Assembly (NCBI GenBank): GCA_943326315.2
Contig: CALPSU020000183.1
Location: 1-5,560, forward strand
DNA: 5,560 nt
DNA from: Chryseobacterium gleum
Lineage (GTDB): Bacteria > Bacteroidota > Bacteroidia > Flavobacteriales_D > Crocinitomicaceae
Direction: 5' to 3'
Shown here piece by piece: positions 1 through 5,560 of this stretch. A model generated the notes under the pieces. The model made no database searches, was not told the origin of the DNA, and was given only the letters and a program-made list of their open reading frames with translations. How positions within the stretch are numbered: the stretch's first letter is position 1; each line of letters starts with the position of its first letter. The translations under genes were made by a program, and so were the position numbers.

Positions 1-2383
1 CGATGGATCAGCAACTACAGCAACTACTGGCGGAACTGCACCTTATACGTACAGTTGGAATACAACTCCTGCACAGTTAACTCAAAATGCAACTGCATTA
101 TTAGCAGGAACATACACAGTAACAGTAACGGATAACAACGGATGTTTGGCTTATTCATCTGTTACATTAACTCAGTCAGCAACACTTAATTCATTTGTAG
201 CAATTACTTCGAACTATAACGGTAAAAATATCCGTTGTCATGGAGCAACTGATGGAATAGCATCTTCTTCACCAATAGGAGGGACAGCGCCATATTCATA
301 CAGTTGGAACACTTCACCAGTTCAAACTTTGTCAAATGCAACTGGTTTGGGTGCTGGCACTTATGTTGTGACAATAACAGATGCTAATGGATGTTTAACT
401 ACATCTTCAGTGACTTTAACTGAGCCGGATTTACTTATTTCAAGTGCGACAATAAGTTCTAATTATAATGGAAGCGATATCAGTTGTCATGGAGCTAATA
501 ATGGAGCAGCTTCTTCAACTCAGGTAGGAGGAACAGCGCCATATTCATACCGTTGGAACACTTCACCAGTTCAAACTTTGTCAAATGCAACTGGTTTGGG
601 TGCTAGCACTTATGTTGTAACAATTACGGATGTGAATGGCTGTCATTCAGCTTCTTCGGTAACTCTAAGTGAACCTAGTGTTTTGACTTCAACTGTCTCG
701 ATTACTTCAAACTTTAATGGAAAAAACATTAGTTGTAATGGAGCGAAAGATGGAGCTGTTTCAGCTACTGCAATGGGAGGTGTTTCACCATATTTATATA
801 GTTGGAACACAGTTCCAGTTCAAACTACATCTAGTGCTATTGATTTAGGAGCAGGAACATATATAGTTACAATTACGGATAAAAATGGATGTTTAACAAC
901 TTCTTCAGTTACTTTAACTGAACCATCTATACTTTCGTCTACAGCTACAATAATTTCTAATTACAACGGGCGAAGTATAAGTTGCGCAGGTGCGAATGAT
1001 GCGATTGCATTGGCAGTTGGTATCGGAGGAACTGAACCATATACTTTTGAGTGGAACAGTGATGTAGTACAATATACTTCAACAGCAACGGATTTAACTA
1101 ATGGTAGTCATAAAGCTACTATTACCGATATGAATGGATGTGTTGCTACTTCTTCACTATTTATTCAAGAGCCTGAATTATTGGTTGTAATAGTAGATTA
1201 TACTTCAAATTATAATGGTTACGGAGTAAGTTGTAATTTATCTTCGGATGGAAGTATTAGTACATCTACAACAGGAGGTACTTTACCATACGATTATCAT
1301 TGGAGTAATGGTGCTACAACACCAGATATTTCAGGACTTATAGCTAATCAATATGTTTTAAACGTAAGTGATGTAAATGGATGTTCGGCTATGGTAGATA
1401 CAGTTTTAACGGAACCTTCTGAAATTATTTCTACTTATACTTCTACAAATGCTAGTTGTAACGGAGCATCAAATGGAGCCATTGATTTATCATTAGTTGG
1501 TGGTGTGTTTCCTTATACTTACAATTGGAGTAATGGTTCAACAACACAAGATTTAAATAATATTTCTGTTGGAACGTATAATTTGATTTATTCAGATATA
1601 AATGGTTGTTCAGGTTCAAAATCGATTACTTTGATTCAACCGTCTTTGATTAGTGATACTGTAGAAAGAAAGAATATCCTTTGTTATGGAGGAAGTAATG
1701 GTTCAATCGACATAACGGTCAAAGGAGGAATAAGTCCATACACATATTTATGGTCTAATGGATCAATAAGTGAAGATATCAATGGTTTAACGTTTGGAAT
1801 TTATTCTGTGACAATAACCGATGATGAAGGTTGTAAAACTACCGATACAATTCATTTGGTTCAACCTGATTCATTATCGTTGGTTTTAGAAGCATCAAAC
1901 TATTGGAATTCATTTAATGTAAGTCATTTTAATGGAAGTGATGGTTCAATTAATTTAATAGTAAATGGAGGCACAAAACCATATTCTTATAGTTGGTCAA
2001 ATGGTCAAACTCAGGAAGATTTATCTGGTTTAATTTCAGGTATTTACTCAGTAATAGTTAAGGATGAAAATGGATGTGTTAACTCTAGAGCTATACGTTT
2101 AACGGAGCCTTATGAATTAGCAATGCCTTCAGGTATAACTCCAAATAGTGATGGTAATAATGATTTCTTTGTTGTAAAAGGGATAGAAGCATATCCAAAC
2201 AACAAATTGACAATTTATAATCGCTGGGGAAATATCGTTTTCACGAAAGATAATTATATGAACCAATGGGTAGGAGTGAACTCATCTAATGAGGAATTAC
2301 CTGAAGGAACATACTTCGCAATTCTTGAAATTAACGGAGGTGATATTGTCTTAAAAGGTTACGTTGAAATACGAATGAAATAA
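1..2383 (+). CDS. SprB-repeat surface protein with T9SS type B sorting domain (5'-partial)
   Basis: Large secreted repeat protein, probably a cell-surface adhesin or filament exported by the type IX secretion system. The frame is open from base 2 (first full codon GAT) to the TAA at 2381-2383, giving 793 visible residues. The true start is upstream: the window opens inside a repeat, and the first possible start, a TTG at 146, also falls mid-repeat, so it is not the real start. Residues 1-706 are one partial plus eight full SprB-type repeats with the pattern SC.GA.DG, GG..PY.Y.W, GTY.VTITD.NGC and TEP. Residues 707-793 are the type B C-terminal sorting domain, with ITPNSDGNNDFF and IYNRWGN motifs. 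The next gene, 42 bases on, encodes a PorP/SprF protein, the partner expected for type B cargo. The N-terminal signal peptide is not visible. Family is certain; ligand and role in motility or adhesion are inferred. Confidence 0.93.
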   Translation, partial: DGSATTATTGGTAPYTYSWNTTPAQLTQNATALLAGTYTVTVTDNNGCLAYSSVTLTQSATLNSFVAITSNYNGKNIRCHGATDGIASSSPIGGTAPYSYSWNTSPVQTLSNATGLGAGTYVVTITDANGCLTTSSVTLTEPDLLISSATISSNYNGSDISCHGANNGAASSTQVGGTAPYSYRWNTSPVQTLSNATGLGASTYVVTITDVNGCHSASSVTLSEPSVLTSTVSITSNFNGKNISCNGAKDGAVSATAMGGVSPYLYSWNTVPVQTTSSAIDLGAGTYIVTITDKNGCLTTSSVTLTEPSILSSTATIISNYNGRSISCAGANDAIALAVGIGGTEPYTFEWNSDVVQYTSTATDLTNGSHKATITDMNGCVATSSLFIQEPELLVVIVDYTSNYNGYGVSCNLSSDGSISTSTTGGTLPYDYHWSNGATTPDISGLIANQYVLNVSDVNGCSAMVDTVLTEPSEIISTYTSTNASCNGASNGAIDLSLVGGVFPYTYNWSNGSTTQDLNNISVGTYNLIYSDINGCSGSKSITLIQPSLISDTVERKNILCYGGSNGSIDITVKGGISPYTYLWSNGSISEDINGLTFGIYSVTITDDEGCKTTDTIHLVQPDSLSLVLEASNYWNSFNVSHFNGSDGSINLIVNGGTKPYSYSWSNGQTQEDLSGLISGIYSVIVKDENGCVNSRAIRLTEPYELAMPSGITPNSDGNNDFFVVKGIEAYPNNKLTIYNRWGNIVFTKDNYMNQWVGVNSSNEELPEGTYFAILEINGGDIVLKGYVEIRMK
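2..2119 (+). repeat. Tandem SprB-type protein repeats (one partial plus eight full units)
   Basis: In-frame units: R0 2-187 (partial, lacks its first 21 residues), R1 188-436, R2 437-685, R3 686-934, R4 935-1183 (R1-R4 all exactly 83 residues), R5 1184-1426 (81), R6 1427-1651 (75), R7 1652-1876 (75), R8 1877-2119 (81). In the 83-residue unit the most conserved positions are C17, GG31-32, PY35-36, W40, GTY57-59, TITD62-65, NGC67-69 and EP79-80. Two subtypes are visible. R0-R4 carry a W-N after the aromatic strand, and R0-R3 continue as WNT.P.Q. R5-R8 carry WSNG. A SNYNG/SNFNG block precedes the first Cys in R1-R5, is degenerate in R8 and is absent in R6-R7. The fold is expected to be an Ig-like beta sandwich; C17 and C69 could pair, which is inference. 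Confidence 0.92.
276..624 (+). repeat. Near-identical 100-base segment shared by repeats R1 and R2
   Basis: Bases 276-375 match bases 525-624 at a fixed offset of 249 bases, exactly one repeat unit. Counting by eye gives four differences in 100 (at 283, 302, 356 and 370), with 53 identical bases at 303-355 versus 552-604. Two differences are silent and two change residues (Ser to Arg at 302, Gly to Ser at 356). Flanking parts of the same repeats are clearly more divergent, so this block reflects recent duplication or gene conversion. Confidence 0.9.
2120..2380 (+). other. T9SS type B C-terminal sorting domain (gliding/CHU_C type)
   Basis: The last 87 residues of the repeat protein. Hallmarks in order are PSGITPNSDGNNDFF, then YPNNKLTIYNRWGNIVF, then a Y..QW.G motif, then LPEGTYFAI, and a final KGYVEIRMK strand. 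This is the conserved C-terminal domain recognised by the T9SS for outer-membrane passage and surface attachment (type B, as in Flavobacterium SprB). It directly abuts repeat R8 and ends the protein, as is usual. Type B rather than type A is indicated by the TPN.DG.ND and NRWGN signatures. Confidence 0.94.
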
Positions 2384-2425
2384 TTAGATAATTAAAATCA
2401 GTATTTGATATAAAAATAGAGAATC

Positions 2426-3352
2426 ATGAAAAGAATAATAATATCAATAGCAGCGATATGTATGATGTCCTCAAAAATCTTAGCACAACAAGATGTGATG
2501 GTGAGTCAATATATGTTTAACGGACTGTTGCTAAATCCAGCATATGCAGGAAGTCAAAAATATATTACTTCAACACTGATGTATAGAAATCAGTGGGTAG
2601 GTTTAAAAGGGGCTCCAAGTACAACCGTTTTAGCAGTTGACGGCCCTATAAAAACTAAAAACATGGGGTTAGGTTTAATTCTAGTAAACGATCAAATTGG
2701 TGCGACAACACAGACGGATGTTTATGCAAATTATGCTTATCAAATAAATATTAAAAATGGAAAACTTGCATTAGGAATAAAAGCAGGTGTATCTCGATAT
2801 TTATTTGATTCAGGTAAATTAACCTATTGGGATGCATCCGATAAGGTTTATGACGGCGGAACGAAACAGACACAATGGTTGCCGAAATTTGGAGTAGGAG
2901 CATATTATTTCACTAGAAATTGGTATGCAGGAATTTCAGTACCAACCGTTTGGGCATACGACCGAAATTATAATGCAGGTATAAATATCAATAAATCAAC
3001 GATGATAAACCGACATTATATGTTGACAGGAGGTTACGTTTTTACGATAAATAAAGATGTAAAGTTGAAACCGTCTATTTTATTAAAATATCTACCTGGG
3101 GCTCCACTCCAGGTAGATTTTAATACTAATTTGTTGTATAAAGATCATTATTGGATTGGTGCATCTTATAGAACAGGAGATGCTGTTTCAATACTTTTAC
3201 AGTATCAAACAAATTATCAATTTAGATTAGGGTATAGTTATGATTTTACAGTTTCAAATGTTCGGAAATATTCAAATGGCAGTCATGAATTTATGATTGG
3301 GTATGATTTCGGAAAAGAAGTTGCAAAGTTTAAAAACCCACGTTATTTTTAA
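2426..3352 (+). CDS. PorP/SprF family type IX secretion outer-membrane protein
   Basis: Predicted outer-membrane beta-barrel that partners a type B T9SS cargo protein. The start ATG at 2426 gives an N-terminal signal peptide (Lys-Arg at 2-3, hydrophobic stretch, likely cut after LA at residues 19-20, leaving QQDV). Family motifs follow: VSQYMFNGLLLNPAYAGS (residues 26-43), YRNQWVGLKGAPST (53-66), VDGPI (71-75) and MGLGLILVNDQIG (80-92). The 308-residue length is normal for the family, and the protein ends in Phe (NPRYF), as barrel proteins often do. It lies 42 bases after the repeat-protein gene and 17 bases before the lipoprotein gene, so it is probably in one operon with them. The leader is A-rich with only a weak AGAGA before the ATG, typical of Bacteroidota. 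Known family role: F. johnsoniae SprF is needed for SprB secretion or attachment. That this copy serves the adjacent repeat protein is inferred from position. Genomes often hold many paralogues, so no symbol is given. Confidence 0.94.
   Translation: MKRIIISIAAICMMSSKILAQQDVMVSQYMFNGLLLNPAYAGSQKYITSTLMYRNQWVGLKGAPSTTVLAVDGPIKTKNMGLGLILVNDQIGATTQTDVYANYAYQINIKNGKLALGIKAGVSRYLFDSGKLTYWDASDKVYDGGTKQTQWLPKFGVGAYYFTRNWYAGISVPTVWAYDRNYNAGININKSTMINRHYMLTGGYVFTINKDVKLKPSILLKYLPGAPLQVDFNTNLLYKDHYWIGASYRTGDAVSILLQYQTNYQFRLGYSYDFTVSNVRKYSNGSHEFMIGYDFGKEVAKFKNPRYF
3090..3118 (+). other. Perfect inverted repeat inside the PorP/SprF gene
   Basis: Bases 3090-3099 (ATCTACCTGG) are the exact reverse complement of 3109-3118 (CCAGGTAGAT). 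The stem can extend by a G-U pair (3100/3108) and a G-C pair (3101/3107), leaving a five-base loop. Four T's follow (3118-3121). The segment encodes the YLPGAPLQVDF part of the barrel. It resembles a terminator hairpin but has a short T run and sits mid-gene, so function is unproven and chance is possible. Confidence 0.5.
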
Positions 3353-3369
3353 TACTAACACTAGAAAAC

Positions 3370-5268
3370 ATGAAAAATAAATTTTCAACATTCGTATTTC
3401 TTGCATTAACAATTTTGTTTTCAAGTTGTATAAATTATTATAAAAAAGGAAATGTGGAATTTTCAAATTTACAATATCATAAAGCAATTGAAAATTATAA
3501 TAAAGCAATTGCAAAAAATGACAATCACGAAGCTAAAATTAAATTGGCAGAGTGTTATCGATTAGTTAATGACTATAAAAATGCAGAAATAACTTACAAA
3601 GAAGTGGTTAATTATCCAGAAATAGAACCTTTGACATATATTCATTATGCAAAAATATTGATGAATAAGAAGGATTATAAATCAGCAAAAATATGGTTAA
3701 ATAAATATTTAGAAAAAGTACCAAAGGATACGGATGCTGAAATGTTATTAACCTCTTGTAGTTCTATAAATCAATTCATGAAGGATACAACACTTTTTAC
3801 ATTAAATAGAATAGAATTTACAGGATTTGATTCTGAATTTGCTGAAGTTCCATACAAAAATGGAATTGTTTTTACAGCTAATAAAGCTGTGAAAAAGAAA
3901 TCTTTAGAAGATCCATGGACAGGAAGTTCATTTTACGATTTGTATTTTTCTGAGAAGGGTAAAAATGGTAAATGGTCTAATCCTGAACCTTTAAATGGCA
4001 TAAATGGCCGTTTTCATGAGGGACCAGCAATATTTAATAAAGCTGGAGATCAGGTGTTTTTCACGAGAAGTAACTATTTTAAAAATAAGCCAATTGAAAA
4101 CTCAAATAATGAGAATAATCTAAAGATTTTTTCAGAGAAATTAGTCAATGGAAATTGGACAAAATTAGAAGAGTTACCTTTCGATAGCGACGATTACTCA
4201 GTAGGACATCCTTGTTTATCAAACGATGAAAAAACGCTCTATTTTATTTCAGATATGAAAGGAGGATTTGGAGGTACTGATATTTATAAATCAGTTTTCA
4301 ATGGAGTGAAATGGGGGAGTCCAGAGAATTTAGGACGAGAAATTAATTCGTATGGCGATGAAATGTTTCCTTTTATGTCTTTAGAAGGTATATTATATTT
4401 CTCGTCGGATGGACATACTAATTTAGGTGGATTGGATATTTTTTTTACTTCATTTGATACCAAGGCTAATAAATGGTTACAAGCAGAAAATTTGAACTAT
4501 CCTATAAATTCTTCTAAAGATGATTTTTCATTTTATTATGATAATAAAAAAGGTACAGGATATATTTCCTCTAACAGAAATGATTCGGATAATATTTATG
4601 AATTCAAAAAAAATGATCCAACTTTTAATCTTTCAGGAACGGTATCACTGGAAGGTAGTCAAGAGGCATTACAAGGTGTCGCTATTACATTGATAAATGA
4701 AAATGTTGGGTCAAAAAATGAAGAATTTTTAATGTTGACCGATATTAACGGAAAATATTATTTTAAATTAAAGCCTGATAAAAATTATGTTGTGTATGCT
4801 TCTAAGGAAGAATACTTTACTAAAAGTACGCGTGTGTCAACAAAAGGTGAAAAATATTCAAAAGACTATGTTGTTGATTTTGTCTTAAGTAAAATTGTAA
4901 TTGAAAAACCAATCGTAATTGAAAATATATATTATGATTTTGACAAATGGAATATTCGTCCAGATGCAGCGATTGAGTTAGATAAATTTTATAAATTATT
5001 AATAGATAATCCATCGATTTACGTGGAAATGGGATCTCACACGGATTGTAGAGGTAAAGATAAATACAATCTTAATCTTTCAGAAAAACGTGCACATTCT
5101 GTTGTTAAATATTTAGTTTCAAAAGGAATCGACGAAAATAGACTCACTCACAAAGGTTATGGTGAAACTGTACTTGTGAATCATTGTAAAGACGGTGTCG
5201 AATGTACTGAAGAAGAGCATCAGAAAAATAGAAGAACTGAATTTAAAGTAACTAAGATTGTAAAATAG
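3370..5268 (+). CDS. PorE-like lipoprotein: TPR, PD40 propeller, regulatory-like domain, OmpA-C
   Basis: Predicted outer-membrane lipoprotein facing the periplasm that anchors a T9SS-related complex to peptidoglycan. The start ATG at 3370 gives a lipoprotein signal ending in FSSC, with Cys20 the lipidated residue. Domains in order: about three TPR helix pairs (roughly 23-118); a PD40/WD40-like propeller with five recognisable units (roughly 145-412; blade cores such as KTLYFISD at 288-295 and ILYFSSDG at 341-348, with GG.D turns at 301-304 and 353-356); a carboxypeptidase-regulatory-like beta domain (roughly 418-485, LSGTV then DINGKYYF); and OmpA-C (roughly 515-630, starting YYDFDKWNIRPDA). 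The peptidoglycan-binding pair is expected at D559 (HTDCRG) and R574 (SEKRA), spaced 15 as in OmpA. The end has C606, C612 and HQKNRRTEF. This architecture matches P. gingivalis PorE. It starts 17 bases after the PorP/SprF gene and is followed by a terminator, so it is last in the operon. It may be a paralogue dedicated to this cassette rather than the core PorE. Confidence 0.92.
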   Translation: MKNKFSTFVFLALTILFSSCINYYKKGNVEFSNLQYHKAIENYNKAIAKNDNHEAKIKLAECYRLVNDYKNAEITYKEVVNYPEIEPLTYIHYAKILMNKKDYKSAKIWLNKYLEKVPKDTDAEMLLTSCSSINQFMKDTTLFTLNRIEFTGFDSEFAEVPYKNGIVFTANKAVKKKSLEDPWTGSSFYDLYFSEKGKNGKWSNPEPLNGINGRFHEGPAIFNKAGDQVFFTRSNYFKNKPIENSNNENNLKIFSEKLVNGNWTKLEELPFDSDDYSVGHPCLSNDEKTLYFISDMKGGFGGTDIYKSVFNGVKWGSPENLGREINSYGDEMFPFMSLEGILYFSSDGHTNLGGLDIFFTSFDTKANKWLQAENLNYPINSSKDDFSFYYDNKKGTGYISSNRNDSDNIYEFKKNDPTFNLSGTVSLEGSQEALQGVAITLINENVGSKNEEFLMLTDINGKYYFKLKPDKNYVVYASKEEYFTKSTRVSTKGEKYSKDYVVDFVLSKIVIEKPIVIENIYYDFDKWNIRPDAAIELDKFYKLLIDNPSIYVEMGSHTDCRGKDKYNLNLSEKRAHSVVKYLVSKGIDENRLTHKGYGETVLVNHCKDGVECTEEEHQKNRRTEFKVTKIVK

Positions 5269-5287
5269 ATTTTAAATTTAAAATGGT

Positions 5288-5323
5288 AAAATCCTGTGAG
5301 TATAACTCACAGGATTTTTTTTT
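5288..5323 (+). terminator. Intrinsic terminator of the three-gene unit
   Basis: A perfect 11-bp stem (ATCCTGTGAGT at 5291-5301 with ACTCACAGGAT at 5305-5315) closes a three-base loop. A's at 5288-5290 can pair with the first T's for up to 14 bp. A run of nine T's (5315-5323) follows. It lies 22 bases after the stop of the lipoprotein gene at 5268, the expected place. On the minus strand only four T's follow the stem, so it is mainly a plus-strand terminator. Confidence 0.93.
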
Positions 5324-5350
5324 GAAATTATCTTGCAAATAAATTGCTAC

Positions 5351-5390
5351 ATTATCCTCTCCCTTAATCCCCCTCCAAAGAGGGAGACTT
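5351..5390 (+). repeat. Palindromic intergenic element, copy A (forward)
   Basis: A GC-rich block in an AT-rich spacer. It begins ATTATCCTC and continues through CCCTTAAT into a hairpin: 5368-5373 pairs with 5380-5385 around the loop TCCAAA (5374-5379), with one C/A mismatch (5372/5381). It matches copy C at 29 of 31 bases and the reverse complement of copy B at about 30 of the first 35. No reading frame runs through it. It looks like a REP-type element, but whether it is mobile or a regulatory hairpin cannot be told here. Confidence 0.8.
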
Positions 5391-5451
5391 GAGTATACTT
5401 TTTAATCTAATTATCATATAAATCTAATTTAATTTTTTTGAGGTATAATCT

Positions 5452-5490
5452 AACTTCCCCCTTTGGAGGGGGACCGAGGGGGAGGATAAT
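5452..5490 (-). repeat. Palindromic intergenic element, copy B (inverted)
   Basis: The reverse complement begins ATTATCCTCC and carries the same hairpin as copy A. On the plus strand, TCCCCC (5456-5461) pairs perfectly with GGGGGA (5468-5473) around the loop TTTGGA, which is the reverse complement of TCCAAA. It differs from copy A in the CCTTAAT stretch, which reads CCTCGGT here. Together with copy A it forms a 140-base unit (5351-5490) with ~40-base inverted termini and a 61-base AT-rich centre. Confidence 0.8.
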
Positions 5491-5528
5491 ATTAATCTTC
5501 AATTTAACCTTAAAAACTAATTCCACAA

Positions 5529-5560
5529 ATCCTCACCCTTAATCCCTCTCCAAAGAGGGA
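5529..5560 (+). repeat. Palindromic intergenic element, copy C (forward, cut by window end)
   Basis: Bases 5530-5560 match copy A 5355-5385 at 29 of 31 positions and keep the order ATCCTC, CCCTTAAT, hairpin. The stem is perfect: TCCCTC (5543-5548) with GAGGGA (5555-5560) around the loop TCCAAA (5549-5554). The pair T5547-A5556 replaces the C-G pair of copy B. The sequence stops at the window edge, so its 3' arm and any further copies are unseen. There are 38 bases of AT-rich DNA between copies B and C. Confidence 0.78.

Noticed and set aside
146..148. TTG as a possible start of the repeat protein
   Set aside because: It falls within the NGCL motif of a repeat, and the frame stays open with repeat-like sequence back to base 2, so the true start is upstream of the window.
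2384..2425. Possible promoter between the repeat gene and the PorP/SprF gene (GTATTTGATATAAAA region)
   Set aside because: The Bacteroidota -7 consensus TAnnTTTG is not matched (TA is directly followed by TTTG) and no convincing -33 TTTG is correctly spaced; the short gap fits co-transcription better.
3272..3514. Minus-strand reading frame of 80 codons across the junction of the PorP/SprF and lipoprotein genes
   Set aside because: It lies opposite two well-supported genes, its product is a low-complexity Leu/Tyr/Phe/Asn-rich string from AT-rich DNA, and no domain or start signal is visible.
4820..5014. Minus-strand reading frame of 64 codons inside the lipoprotein gene
   Set aside because: It is antisense to the strongly conserved OmpA-C region, and its translation looks like shadow sequence with no recognisable motif.
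5351..5560. CRISPR array
   Set aside because: Only three copies are present, they alternate in orientation, spacing is unequal (61 and 38 bases), and the copies differ internally; none of this fits CRISPR repeats.
5324..5560. Small gene or tRNA in the 3' intergenic stretch
   Set aside because: No open frame with a plausible start and composition, and no cloverleaf pattern, could be seen; the GC-rich blocks are explained by the palindromic elements.

Overview
The window is AT-rich Bacteroidota DNA, most likely from a Flavobacteriales-type organism. It carries one co-directional (+) three-gene cassette of the kind tied to type IX secretion (T9SS) and gliding or adhesion surfaces. The phylum assignment rests on three protein families that are essentially confined to Bacteroidota: SprB-repeat proteins with a type B T9SS sorting domain, PorP/SprF outer-membrane proteins, and PorE-like TPR/propeller/OmpA lipoproteins. 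A-rich leaders without a strong Shine-Dalgarno sequence also fit. The order and genus cannot be read from this sequence alone.

Layout: (1) Bases 1-2383 are the 3' part of a large gene whose start lies upstream of the window. It consists of one partial and eight full SprB-type repeats (75-83 residues each) followed by an 87-residue type B sorting domain. (2) Bases 2426-3352 encode a complete 308-residue PorP/SprF-family outer-membrane protein. (3) Bases 3370-5268 encode a complete 632-residue predicted lipoprotein with TPRs, a five-unit PD40/WD40-like propeller, a carboxypeptidase-regulatory-like domain and an OmpA-C peptidoglycan-binding domain, the same order as in PorE. (4) A strong intrinsic terminator (5288-5323) closes the unit. 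(5) The remaining ~237 bases contain no gene. They hold three copies, in alternating orientation, of a ~31-40-base GC-rich palindromic element, the last cut off by the window edge.

Inferred joint role: the repeat protein is the exported, surface-displayed adhesin or filament. The PorP/SprF protein is its outer-membrane partner for export or retention. The PorE-like lipoprotein ties the complex to peptidoglycan from the periplasmic side. The core T9SS motor and translocon genes are not in the window. The cassette type is known. The less explained parts are the mosaic structure of the repeat array, with recent sequence homogenisation, and the hairpin element family downstream, whose stems show a compensatory base change.
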